Positions 44,407 to 53,666 of a stretch of DNA of 62,493 nucleotides are shown in pieces. How positions within the stretch are numbered: the first letter of the stretch is position 1; every line of letters starts with the position of its first letter. The position numbers were made by a program, and so were the translations under genes. The notes under the pieces were generated by a model that saw only the letters and a list, made by a program, of their open reading frames with translations, made no database searches and was not told where the DNA came from. The stretch covers positions 1 to 62,493 of the forward strand of contig CASBHZ010000008.1 of assembly GCA_949123685.1 (NCBI GenBank). Reading direction: 5' to 3'. The stretch is from an uncultured Bacteroidales bacterium (GTDB lineage Bacteria; Bacteroidota; Bacteroidia; Bacteroidales; Muribaculaceae).

Positions 44407-44414
44407 TAATTTTG
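44407..44414 (+). promoter_or_regulatory. -7 box of the bio genes
   Basis: TAATTTTG at 44407-44414, 69 bases before bioA; no well-spaced TTTG is visible. A copy of the dispersed TTTAAACAG(C/T)TTCTAA motif lies at 44459-44474 in the leader. Confidence 0.4.
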
Positions 44415-44482
44415 CATAGTTCAAAAAAACGTGCCTACCCTTGGGGTTATGACACATTTTAAACAGTTTCTAAATCTAAACG

Positions 44483-45790
44483 ATGACAGACACAGAAATA
44501 ATCCACGACAGTTTTGACCGCCAACATCTATGGCATCCCTACACTTCCACTCATGATCCGCTGCCTACATATAAAGTGGATCACGCAAAAGGAGCGGTGA
44601 TCACCCTTGCCGACGGCACAGAACTCATCGACGGCATGTCTTCCTGGTGGTGCGTGATTCACGGATACAACCATCCCGTGCTAAACGAAGCTGCAAGAAT
44701 GCAGATCGAAAAGATGTCGCATGTAATGTTCGGGGGATTCACGCATCAACCCGCCATAGACTTGGGAAAACTCCTGCTCTCCATCCTGCCCCCGTCAATG
44801 AAACATATTTTTTATGCAGATTCGGGGTCAGTAGCTACGGAAGTGGCAATGAAGATGGCTGTGCAGGCATGCGACAATCCGAAGAAAACCAATTTCGCCA
44901 CAATAAGGTCCGGTTACCACGGAGACACATGGAATGCAATGTCTGTCTGCGATCCGGTCACAGGGATGCACGGAGCATTCGGTCCGTCCCTGCCCATACG
45001 TCATTTCGCACCCGCGCCCCAATGCCGTTTCGGAGAGGAATGGGATCCCAATGATTTCCTGCCGATGCAAGAAATGCTCGAAAAGAACTCTGAAACTTTA
45101 GCGGGAGTGATATTGGAACCCATCGTGCAAGGCGCAGGTGGCATGCGTTTCTATCATCCTCAATATCTACGGGAATTGCGTAAAGCTTGCGACCGTCTCG
45201 GAATAATCCTCATATTCGATGAAATTGCCACCGGATTCGGACGCACCGGCAAACTTTTTGCCTGGGAACATGCGGGAACGGAACCGGACATAATGCTTCT
45301 CGGCAAGGCTATCACCGGAGGTTACATGACATTCTCCGCAGTAGCCACATCCGCAGCAATCGCTGACCGCATTTCTTCGTCACAGTCCGGGTGCATGATG
45401 CATGGACCAACATTCATGGGCAACCCGTTGGCTTGTGCCGTGGCACTGGCATCAACACGCCTTCTGCTAAATTCCCCGTGGCAACAACGTGTCCATGAGA
45501 TCGAAAGTATTATGCGGCGACGTCTGTCGGAGGCGAAAGAATGGGAATGTGTAGACGATGTCAGAGTGTTGGGAGGAATCGGAGTGATCCAGTTAAAAGA
45601 GGATATAAATCTTGGAGAGTTTCAAAAACTTTGCATCAGAGAAGGCGTATGGATCCGTCCATTCGGCAAGAATGCATATATCATGCCCCCCTATCTTGCC
45701 GTAAGCGATGACCAAGTAGAAAAACTATGCGATGCGCTATTGAAGATAGTTTTCAGTTGTCAGTTTTCAGTTGTCAGACTTGATTCTTAA
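44483..45790 (+). CDS. bioA: Adenosylmethionine-8-amino-7-oxononanoate aminotransferase
   Basis: A 435-residue PLP aminotransferase that turns KAPA into DAPA using S-adenosylmethionine. Clear motifs: [14 protein letters not shown] at the start, the substrate motif [34 protein letters not shown], and the PLP lysine in [12 protein letters not shown]. The last ~14 residues ([16 protein letters not shown] tail) are encoded by an intergenic heptamer tract, so the normal C-terminus is probably near residue 420 and the tail is repeat-derived. First gene of bioA-bioF-bioGC. Confidence 0.95.
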   Translation: MTDTEIIHDSFDRQHLWHPYTSTHDPLPTYKVDHAKGAVITLADGTELIDGMSSWWCVIHGYNHPVLNEAARMQIEKMSHVMFGGFTHQPAIDLGKLLLSILPPSMKHIFYADSGSVATEVAMKMAVQACDNPKKTNFATIRSGYHGDTWNAMSVCDPVTGMHGAFGPSLPIRHFAPAPQCRFGEEWDPNDFLPMQEMLEKNSETLAGVILEPIVQGAGGMRFYHPQYLRELRKACDRLGIILIFDEIATGFGRTGKLFAWEHAGTEPDIMLLGKAITGGYMTFSAVATSAAIADRISSSQSGCMMHGPTFMGNPLACAVALASTRLLLNSPWQQRVHEIESIMRRRLSEAKEWECVDDVRVLGGIGVIQLKEDINLGEFQKLCIREGVWIRPFGKNAYIMPPYLAVSDDQVEKLCDALLKIVFSCQFSVVRLDS

Positions 45791-45832
45791 AACTGAAAAC
45801 TGAAAACTGAAAACCGAAAACCGAAAACCGAA
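45755..45832. repeat. Heptamer tract between bioA and bioF
   Basis: GTTTTCA/GTTGTCA units inside the bioA end, then complementary AACTGAA and ACCGAAA units up to the bioF ATG. The two sides can pair. Six or more heptamers precede the start codon. Confidence 0.8.
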
Positions 45833-46963
45833 ATGCCACTAACCGATTACGCAAGAACACTCGAAAAGTTTGATAGCCAAAGCCGATTCAGAGAGATTCC
45901 TGATGACCGTCAGGATTCACTCCGGATAGATATGACATCAAACGATTATATGGGTCTCGGAACAAGATGGAAAGACTTCATGCCTGAGTTTTTTCAAAGA
46001 TATCCTGATGCATCATTCTCATCATCTGCATCCCGCCTTCTTTCCAGACGGCAGGACCACCATTCCCGTCTTGAGAACCTGCTTTCGGGTCTTTATGGCA
46101 AGGAGGTGCTACTTTTCAACTCCGGTTATCACGCGAATGTAGGCATAATACAAGCCCTTAATATTCCGGGAACAGTTTTCCTTTGCGACAAGTTGATCCA
46201 TGCTTCAATGATCGACGGCATCATGCTTGCAAAAGCAGATTATCAACGCTGGCGACATAACGATATTGAATCCCTTCATAAACTTCTGCAAAAATATAAA
46301 GAGTATACAAGGTGTATAGTGGCACTTGAATCAATCTACAGCATGGATGGAGATCTCGCTCCCCTTAAGCAAATCTCGGAGTTAAAAAAGGAATATCCCA
46401 ACATGATCCTATATGTGGATGAAGCACACGCATTCGGAACCCGTGGAATCCGAGGACTCGGACTTGCAGAAGAACTTGACGTCATTGAGCATATTGATAT
46501 TCTTGTGGGCACTCTCGGAAAAGCGGCGGCATCTTCAGGCGCATTTGTAGCCACGCACCCTACTCTCAAGGATTACTTTGTCAACTGTTCGCGAAGCTTC
46601 ATTTTCTCAACAGCCCTACCTCCCGTGAATGCGGCATGGTCTGAACTAATGATCATCAAGATGCTTATAATGACCCGGGAACGTGAGCATTTATTAAAAA
46701 TTTCAAACCTGTTTCGCAAAGGGATAGAAAAAATTTCCGGAACTGCCAATCAGTCAGGATCTCATATAGTCCCGTTGGTCTTGGGTGATGCCACAAGGGC
46801 TCTTCATCTTGCCTCAAGGCTATCCTTAAAAGGTATCGATGCCCTACCCATACGTCGACCCACCGTGCCGCAGGGTGGTGAAAGAATCCGTTTTTCCTTA
46901 TCCGCAGACATGACTGAGGATAAGATAAGACACATACTAAAAATCATAAGTGATGAAATTTGA
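45833..46963 (+). CDS. bioF: 8-amino-7-oxononanoate synthase
   Basis: A 376-residue PLP enzyme condensing pimeloyl-ACP (or CoA) with alanine. Motifs are TSNDYMGLG near residue 34, YVDEAHAFGTRG near 200, and the PLP-lysine region VGTLGKAAASSGAF near 226-239. The ATG follows immediately after a tract of ACCGAAA-type heptamers (to 45832), so repeat number sets the leader. It overlaps bioGC by 11 bases. Confidence 0.94.
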   Translation: MPLTDYARTLEKFDSQSRFREIPDDRQDSLRIDMTSNDYMGLGTRWKDFMPEFFQRYPDASFSSSASRLLSRRQDHHSRLENLLSGLYGKEVLLFNSGYHANVGIIQALNIPGTVFLCDKLIHASMIDGIMLAKADYQRWRHNDIESLHKLLQKYKEYTRCIVALESIYSMDGDLAPLKQISELKKEYPNMILYVDEAHAFGTRGIRGLGLAEELDVIEHIDILVGTLGKAAASSGAFVATHPTLKDYFVNCSRSFIFSTALPPVNAAWSELMIIKMLIMTREREHLLKISNLFRKGIEKISGTANQSGSHIVPLVLGDATRALHLASRLSLKGIDALPIRRPTVPQGGERIRFSLSADMTEDKIRHILKIISDEI

Positions 46964-48299
46964 ATATATCAGCCACGATCCGGATTGCAGGTCACTCATC
47001 CTCATTTTTGCAGGATGGAGCACCGGTCCTTCGCTATATAATGATGTCAGCATGAAAGGTTGGGACGTGGCTGTGGTATATGATTATTCCGATCTCTCCA
47101 TTGACCTGACTTTTTTAAACAAATACACGACAGTATGGCTATTCGCATGGTCATTAGGCGTGAAAGTAGCTGCCGCAACCCTTCCTCCGGAAAAGATAAC
47201 GGCAGCATACGCCATAAACGGCACTCTCAATCCTGTTGATGACAAGGAAGGAATACCTTTAGCAATCTACAATGGCACAGCAGATAACCTTGACTCAAGA
47301 AACCTAAAGAAATTCCAAAGACGCATGGTTCCGGATTCAGAGACATATAAACGTCTTTTTGACAACGAACCAAGCTCTGAAGAGATTATCTCCCTAAAGA
47401 ACCAGCTATATGCAATACGGGATATAGACACTGAAAACCGGTCCCTGCCTTGGAGACGTGCTTATATCGGAATCGAAGACAGAATATTTCCGTCAGCAAA
47501 CATGGAACACAGTTGGGATAAAGCGGGCATAGAGATCGTAAAGATGCAAGCCGCCCATTATATCCCAATCTCGGATATAGTCAGATCCACCGTACCTAAT
47601 TGTGAGATAATTGCACACAAATTCTGTCAGGCAGCAGGAACATACGACAACAACGCCATCGCACAGAAACGTATCGCCGAAAAACTTCTCACTCTGCTTG
47701 ACAACTTCTCCATCCCATCCGATCCAAAAATCCTCGAAATAGGACCCGGAACGGGCATGTTTTCAAGACTCTATTCCAAAAAAATTAAACCATCTGAAAT
47801 TGATTTCGTTGACATAACGCCCCTTCGACAGTTCGGAATATCTGAAACGGAACGTTACCACTGTGAAGATGCGGAGAAATGGATTCTTAACAATCATGAC
47901 AAATATGATTGCATTTTTTCATCATCAACGATACAATGGTTTGCCAATATACCGGAGTTCCTTCGCAATTGTTTCAAGGCTCTGCGTCCAGGTGGAATAA
48001 TCCTTATCTCAAGTTTCCTTCCGGGCAACCTCGGTGAACTTGATGCATTACGCCCGTCCCCGATTCATTACCATGCGCAAGAGGAGTATGAAAGCTGGTT
48101 TAAAGATATTTTCTCATCTGTCAAGATTTTCTCAGAAAATATATGTCTTGAGTTTTCGTCGACGAGAGAACTAATGATGCACCTTAAACACACCGGTGTC
48201 GGCGGTTCCGCGCCCTCTCCCCATGTCGCTCCATCATCCCTGCGAAACCTGCGAAACATTACCTACCGTCCGATATATCTCGCCGGACTCCGCACTTAG
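46953..48299 (+). CDS. BioG-BioC fusion: pimeloyl-ACP methyl ester esterase plus malonyl-ACP methyltransferase
   Basis: About 448 residues. Residues ~1-210 are a BioG (DUF452) esterase: FAGWSTGPS near 20, FAWSLGVKVA as the nucleophile elbow near 70, and AAHYIPI holding the catalytic His near 205. Residues ~225-448 are a BioC SAM methyltransferase: ILEIGPGTGMFSRLYSKK (motif I), SSSTIQWFANIPEF and LRPGGIILISSFLPGNLGEL. BioC starts and BioG ends the disguised fatty-acid route to pimeloyl-ACP. The fusion puts entry and exit of the pathway in one chain. The ATG at 46953 overlaps bioF. Confidence 0.9.
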   Translation: MKFEYISHDPDCRSLILIFAGWSTGPSLYNDVSMKGWDVAVVYDYSDLSIDLTFLNKYTTVWLFAWSLGVKVAAATLPPEKITAAYAINGTLNPVDDKEGIPLAIYNGTADNLDSRNLKKFQRRMVPDSETYKRLFDNEPSSEEIISLKNQLYAIRDIDTENRSLPWRRAYIGIEDRIFPSANMEHSWDKAGIEIVKMQAAHYIPISDIVRSTVPNCEIIAHKFCQAAGTYDNNAIAQKRIAEKLLTLLDNFSIPSDPKILEIGPGTGMFSRLYSKKIKPSEIDFVDITPLRQFGISETERYHCEDAEKWILNNHDKYDCIFSSSTIQWFANIPEFLRNCFKALRPGGIILISSFLPGNLGELDALRPSPIHYHAQEEYESWFKDIFSSVKIFSENICLEFSSTRELMMHLKHTGVGGSAPSPHVAPSSLRNLRNITYRPIYLAGLRT

Positions 48300-48324
48300 A
48301 AGTTCCTAAAATTTTCTACCTCTA

Positions 48325-49503
48325 ATGAAATTCATACATACTTCCGACTGGCATCTCGGACATTCCCTATATAATTATGACAGGCAGGAGGAACAGGAAG
48401 ATATGCTCAGACAGATTGTCAAAATAGTCAGCAATGAGCAGCCGGACATATTCCTCCTCTGTGGCGACATATATCACACGGCACAACCACCCGCCGCCAC
48501 TCAGCGACTCTTTGCCGACACTATCGCCGACCTACATCTCGCATGCCCGGAGATGAAAATATTTATCACCGCCGGCAACCATGACAGCGCCTCCCGCCAT
48601 GACATCTTCAACCGTCCTTGGCGAGCGCTCAATGTAACAACGGTGGGTGCTGTGGATGCCGGCGACCTTGATTCCATGATATTCGAGGTTCCCGGAAAAT
48701 GTTATGTCATAGCTGTCCCGTATTGCCATGAGCGAAATATGCCTGACGATCTTTTCATAAAGCTCACAGACAGGACCGCAGAACTGAACAAAGACAGACT
48801 GCCGGTAATAATGACCGCACATACCGCCGTGACAGGAAGCGATTTCAAAGGGCACGATCAAACCACGGAAATAAACGTAGGTGGCATAGACTGCATGGCA
48901 ATCCGAGATTTCGGAGAGGGAGGAGAGAAATATGACTATCTCGCATTGGGACATATCCACCGTGCCCAAACACTACGTGGAAGCAGTGGACGGATAAGGT
49001 ATTCAGGAACGCCATTGCCGGTGTCTTTTGACGAGGATTATCCTCACAGCATCTCAATGGTAGAGCTGTCGGAATGCGGTGAAGAACCGATAATAAGGGA
49101 GATACCCATTGCAAACCGTCACCCACTGATAACTCTTCCCTCCGAAGGGTATGCATCGTTTGAGGAAACATTGGAATTATTAAAAGGTTTTCCGGATGAC
49201 ATAGAGGCATATATAAGGCTCAATGTGGAGATTACAGATTTTCTGCCACATATGGCGCGAGAAAACGCTGAAGCCGCAACACGCGATAAAAAATGCAGGT
49301 TCTGCCATATAAACGTTGTCAGGAAAACCGCAGTTGAAAATAATGAACAGCTTTGCAACATGTCGGTGGGCGAGTTCAAAGAGCTGTCCCCATTAGAGAT
49401 CGCCAGCATGTTTGCAGAAGAAAAAGGGGGAATACTCGATAATGAGCTTAAAGAATTGCTATCCGAAATTTATATCTCTGTTAAAGAAGAGGAAAGAGAA
49501 TGA
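48325..49503 (+). CDS. sbcD: Exonuclease subunit SbcD
   Basis: A 392-residue Mre11-type nuclease with phosphodiesterase motifs HTSDWHLGHSLYNYDRQEEQ (~5-24), LLCGDIYHT (~49-57), TAGNHDSASRHD (~83-94), AHTAV (~154-158) and LALGHIHRAQ (~208-217). With SbcC it opens hairpins and trims blocked DNA ends. ATGA overlap with sbcC. Such nucleases limit long palindromes, which is notable next to the perfect palindrome at 53594-53650. Confidence 0.95.
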   Translation: MKFIHTSDWHLGHSLYNYDRQEEQEDMLRQIVKIVSNEQPDIFLLCGDIYHTAQPPAATQRLFADTIADLHLACPEMKIFITAGNHDSASRHDIFNRPWRALNVTTVGAVDAGDLDSMIFEVPGKCYVIAVPYCHERNMPDDLFIKLTDRTAELNKDRLPVIMTAHTAVTGSDFKGHDQTTEINVGGIDCMAIRDFGEGGEKYDYLALGHIHRAQTLRGSSGRIRYSGTPLPVSFDEDYPHSISMVELSECGEEPIIREIPIANRHPLITLPSEGYASFEETLELLKGFPDDIEAYIRLNVEITDFLPHMARENAEAATRDKKCRFCHINVVRKTAVENNEQLCNMSVGEFKELSPLEIASMFAEEKGGILDNELKELLSEIYISVKEEERE

Positions 49504-52500
49504 AACTACGCAAACTCACCATTCATAACATGGCATCGATCGGTGATGCCACAATAGATTTCTGCGCTGACCCGCTTGCTGAGAGCGAAGTGTTTCTCAT
49601 TTCCGGGAAAACAGGCGCCGGAAAATCCACCATACTCGACTGTATATGCCTTCCATTATATTCCACGGCTCCAAGATTCAAGAATACCCACATAACAGGT
49701 TCAACAACCGATGGCAAGGGAAACGACAATATAAATGTCAGCGATCCCAGGCAGATATTACGCCGCAATACAGGCGAAGGCTTTGCGGAACTTGAATTTA
49801 AAGGCAATAACGGCGTGAATTATCGCGCTAAATGGGGTGTGCAACGCTCTCGCAAAAAAATTGATGGAAAACTACAAAAAAAGATATGGACCCTCGAAAA
49901 TATTGACAAAGGATTTGTATTGTCGAAAGACGCGGAAATACAACAGGAGATAGCAACTGCCGTAGGCTTGGATTTCAATCAGTTCTGCAGGACCGTCATG
50001 CTCGCTCAAGGAGAGTTCACACGTTTCCTCAATAGTAACGATAATGACAAGAGTGAAATCTTAAGCAAGATAACCGGAACCGGAATATATTCGAAAATCG
50101 GTGTAAAAATTTTCGAACGTTACAAATCTGAAGAAAACATTTTCAACACTTTAAAGACCCGTATCGAAGGTGTTACAATATTGTCAAATGAGGAGATATC
50201 CCGAAAAAAGACCATTTTAAGCGAAATAGAAAAAGAGAACGGAGATTTACATAACCTGTTGAAATCAGAATCCGAACTGCTGAATCTCCTGAAATCTGCA
50301 AAAGAAACTGAAAATGAAATAAAATCACTTGACCACAGGATTCTGGATCTGAAGGATAAAGCCTTATCCTTGCTTGCCTCGCGACATAAGGCAGCAATAG
50401 AAATATCTGATATTGAGAAGGAGATGGCAAACATCCTCCTATCTATAGAAAAAGAATCCGATTGCAAGGAAATATTCAACGATTCCCCTCAAATAATCAT
50501 TAATGCAAAGCGGATTTTATCATTAAAGGACAATATTACAACAGAAAAAAACTACATATCTGCAAGAAATAAAGAGATAATCAATGTAATAACACCTAAG
50601 AAATCGGCAATAGAGAATAGTATAAACGAGATCGCTTTAAAAATAAAAGATTCTGAAAAAGAGCATGAGACAAAATATAGAGAACTTGAAGCCCTAACTC
50701 TCCCGGATTTGCGAACAAGCAAGGAACGTTTGATGTCTGAGCGCATTGAGCTTCAAAACCTTATGATCATAATCCAAAACTATCGAGACATAGCCAAACG
50801 CGTAAACCAAGAAAAAGAGAATCTTGAAAAACAGACAAAACACTTAGAAGAACTACATAATAAGAAAAAACAGCTTAAGGAGCCTCTGACTTTTGCAGAG
50901 GAGAAATTACGCATTTGTAAGAACATATATGACAAGCTGTTCGCTTCGAGTGAAAAAATTCTTGGCTCCATTCGCAATTCATTGAATGTAGGAGACATTT
51001 GTCCGGTATGTAGAAAAGAAATAACATCTGCAATTCCATCGGACTCCGCTATCAGATCGATAATAATCGAGCACAAGCAAGATCTTGATAAAGCCGAGAA
51101 TGAAAGGAATGTGCTTGACAACAAAATGAAAGACACTATAGCCGAAATTAAAACATTAACTCATGTCATTGAGCTTGCCCATAAAAAAATAACGGAAGAT
51201 GATTCCTTATCCAAGGCATATGACAAGGTTATAGAAAAGTGTTCAAAACTCGGCATTCAGGAAATAACGGACAATATAGATTACCTGATACAGACAAGAG
51301 CCGATGAATTATCGGCGCGCATGAACGTCATAACAGAAAAAATTTCCTCAGGAGAAGAGATTGAAAAGAGTGTAAGAAGTCTTGAGAAAGAACTTAGAAA
51401 ACTGTCAGACTCGCTTCAAAATGAAAAAGACTCTTTAAAAAAGATAGACCTGAGAGTCGAAACACTAAAGACACAAAATATCGGCTCCGAAGAAAACATA
51501 AAAAGATTCGATAAAGAATGCGCAATCCTAATTGACAGGATATCGCGCAATCTGAATGGTTCCAAGTATGAAACAGGGTTTCTGAAAGATATAGCTGATT
51601 TCTGTAAAATACTTGAAAAGGATGCCCGGCGATATTCAGAACTGATCCGCGAAAACGATAGACTTGAGAAAGCACTCGTTAGCAGAAGGTCGGCATTGGA
51701 TACACTCAATAATACAATTGAACTAATTGAATCAAGAATGCCGCTGATAACTGAAGAAACGGATATTCATCCCCTAAAGACGGATAATTTACAGAAATAT
51801 GCAACAGACCTGTCGGCAGAAATAGTATCCACGTTTGAGCTGTTGAACAATAACAAAAAGAAACTTGATTCAACACGCGATAATTTGGAAAAGATTGCAA
51901 AAAGTAAGGAAACTGAAACTTCATCGGAAGAAGAAATAATTTCTGAAATCACTACTGCTGCCAGAATTTCAAGAATTAACGATGCAATACGGGAAAACGA
52001 TATAAGATCAGGTGCAATAACAGCCGAACTAAAATTGGACGAGGATCAAAAAATGAGACTCGAGTCTATGATCAAGGAATATGATAAACAAAGCAAAATT
52101 CTTGAAAAATGGCATATTCTCAACGACATGTTCGGAGACAGCGAAGGCAAGAAATTCCGTAAGATAGCACAAAGCTATATACTGTCAGAATTAATTCGCA
52201 CCGCAAATCATTACATGAAAACCCTTTCCGAGCGTTATCGGCTTCATGTAGAACCCGGAACATTTGTAATTCTGGTAGAAGACGCATGGCAGGGATTCGC
52301 CAGGCGTTCGGCATCTACCATTTCCGGTGGAGAAAGTTTTCTGGTGTCGCTATCCCTCGCCCTTGCCCTCAGCGACATGGGCAGTTCATTTTCTGTAGAC
52401 ACCCTCTTTATTGACGAAGGTTTCGGGGCACTAAGCGGAGACGTGTTGCATAATGCAATAAACACACTGCAGATACTGCATTCGAAGGCGGGACGGAAAG

Positions 52501-52613
52501 TGGGCATCATCAGTCATGTGGAAGAACTGCGCGAACGCATTCCCGTCCAGATAAACGTGATCAGGCAAGGCTTCTCCGCAGAAAGTCACATTTCAATCAC
52601 ACAAATGATTTAA
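49500..52613 (+). CDS. sbcC: Exonuclease subunit SbcC
   Basis: A 1037-residue Rad50-type ATPase. Walker A is ISGKTGAGKSTILDC (~residues 34-48). Two long coiled-coil arms flank a zinc-hook CPVC (~residue 500). The C-terminal lobe has the signature SGGESFLVSLSLALALSD and Walker B TLFIDEGFGALSGD. It partners SbcD. The coiled-coil regions are Ile/Lys/Glu-rich and more AT-rich than the globular ends. Confidence 0.95.
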   Translation: MKLRKLTIHNMASIGDATIDFCADPLAESEVFLISGKTGAGKSTILDCICLPLYSTAPRFKNTHITGSTTDGKGNDNINVSDPRQILRRNTGEGFAELEFKGNNGVNYRAKWGVQRSRKKIDGKLQKKIWTLENIDKGFVLSKDAEIQQEIATAVGLDFNQFCRTVMLAQGEFTRFLNSNDNDKSEILSKITGTGIYSKIGVKIFERYKSEENIFNTLKTRIEGVTILSNEEISRKKTILSEIEKENGDLHNLLKSESELLNLLKSAKETENEIKSLDHRILDLKDKALSLLASRHKAAIEISDIEKEMANILLSIEKESDCKEIFNDSPQIIINAKRILSLKDNITTEKNYISARNKEIINVITPKKSAIENSINEIALKIKDSEKEHETKYRELEALTLPDLRTSKERLMSERIELQNLMIIIQNYRDIAKRVNQEKENLEKQTKHLEELHNKKKQLKEPLTFAEEKLRICKNIYDKLFASSEKILGSIRNSLNVGDICPVCRKEITSAIPSDSAIRSIIIEHKQDLDKAENERNVLDNKMKDTIAEIKTLTHVIELAHKKITEDDSLSKAYDKVIEKCSKLGIQEITDNIDYLIQTRADELSARMNVITEKISSGEEIEKSVRSLEKELRKLSDSLQNEKDSLKKIDLRVETLKTQNIGSEENIKRFDKECAILIDRISRNLNGSKYETGFLKDIADFCKILEKDARRYSELIRENDRLEKALVSRRSALDTLNNTIELIESRMPLITEETDIHPLKTDNLQKYATDLSAEIVSTFELLNNNKKKLDSTRDNLEKIAKSKETETSSEEEIISEITTAARISRINDAIRENDIRSGAITAELKLDEDQKMRLESMIKEYDKQSKILEKWHILNDMFGDSEGKKFRKIAQSYILSELIRTANHYMKTLSERYRLHVEPGTFVILVEDAWQGFARRSASTISGGESFLVSLSLALALSDMGSSFSVDTLFIDEGFGALSGDVLHNAINTLQILHSKAGRKVGIISHVEELRERIPVQINVIRQGFSAESHISITQMI

Positions 52614-52675
52614 TTTAAATAGTTTCTAAATTTTTTGATTATATTTGCAAAAACAACTTATATTTTGACATAGTT

Positions 52676-53581
52676 ATGAAAGGAATTGTCTTGGCAGGAG
52701 GGTCCGGCACCCGTTTATATCCAATCACCAAAGGTGTAAGCAAGCAGATGTTACCTATCTATGACAAGCCTATGGTTTATTACCCCATCTCTACATTGAT
52801 GATGGCGGGCATACGCGACATCCTGATAATATCCACGCCTCAGGATCTACCCGGATTCAAACGTCTTCTCTGTGACGGTTCTGATTTTGGGGTCAACCTT
52901 GAATATGCAGAGCAACCGTCTCCCGACGGACTTGCCCAGGCATTCATAATCGGACGTGATTTCATAGGAAACGACAGCGCATGCCTTGTGCTCGGAGACA
53001 ATATCTTCCATGGAGCCGGCTTTTCTCGCATTCTGAAAGATGCTGTAGAGACAGCTGAAAAAAAGGGGGAAGCAACCGTTTTCGGATATTGGGTAGATGA
53101 CCCTGAACGTTACGGTGTTGCGGAATTTGACAAAGACGGCAATTGTCTTTCCATAGAAGAAAAACCGGTGAATCCGAAAAGCAACTATGCTGTGGTAGGA
53201 CTTTACTTCTACCCCAACGATGTTGTAGACATAGCGGCGAATATCAAACCATCCGCTCGCGGAGAGTTGGAAATAACTACAGTGAACCAGGAGTTTCTAA
53301 AAAAGAATAAACTGAAAGTAAAGACTCTTCCAAGAGGTTTCGCATGGCTTGACACAGGCACGCATGACTCCCTTGCCGAAGCTTCCATATATGTAGAAGT
53401 GCTTGAAAAGCGACAAGGTCTCAAAATCGGATGTCTTGAAGGCATAGCTTACCGTCAAGGCTGGATCTCGGCAGAACGTTTGAAAGAAGTTGCCGCCCCC
53501 ATGGCTAAGAATGAATACGGACGTTACCTCCTCAAGGTTGTAGACGAGATTGAGCGCACAGGATACTGCAATCTCGATTAA
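52676..53581 (+). CDS. rfbA: Glucose-1-phosphate thymidylyltransferase
   Basis: A 301-residue enzyme making dTDP-glucose, the first step to dTDP-rhamnose. Motifs: [40 protein letters not shown] and [13 protein letters not shown]. Length and sequence match RmlA well. rfbB, C and D are not adjacent. A -7 box TATATTTG (52640-52647) precedes it. Confidence 0.95.
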   Translation: MKGIVLAGGSGTRLYPITKGVSKQMLPIYDKPMVYYPISTLMMAGIRDILIISTPQDLPGFKRLLCDGSDFGVNLEYAEQPSPDGLAQAFIIGRDFIGNDSACLVLGDNIFHGAGFSRILKDAVETAEKKGEATVFGYWVDDPERYGVAEFDKDGNCLSIEEKPVNPKSNYAVVGLYFYPNDVVDIAANIKPSARGELEITTVNQEFLKKNKLKVKTLPRGFAWLDTGTHDSLAEASIYVEVLEKRQGLKIGCLEGIAYRQGWISAERLKEVAAPMAKNEYGRYLLKVVDEIERTGYCNLD

Positions 53582-53593
53582 GTGTATTAATTT

Positions 53594-53650
53594 GGATAAA
53601 CGTATTGTATCACGGAGTGTGACACACTCCGTGATACAATACGTTTATCC
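53594..53650. repeat. Perfect 57-bp palindrome between rfbA and xylB
   Basis: Two 28-bp arms (53594-53621 and 53623-53650) are exact complements around one base. No T-run follows. It probably ends or stabilises the rfbA transcript, and it is unusually long for a terminator. Confidence 0.85.
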
Positions 53651-53666
53651 CGTTTATAAAACCATT

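Noticed and set aside
53550..53666. N-terminal extension of xylB
   Set aside because: It overlaps rfbA and the 57-bp palindrome; FGGY kinases start just before the GYDIGTSS motif.
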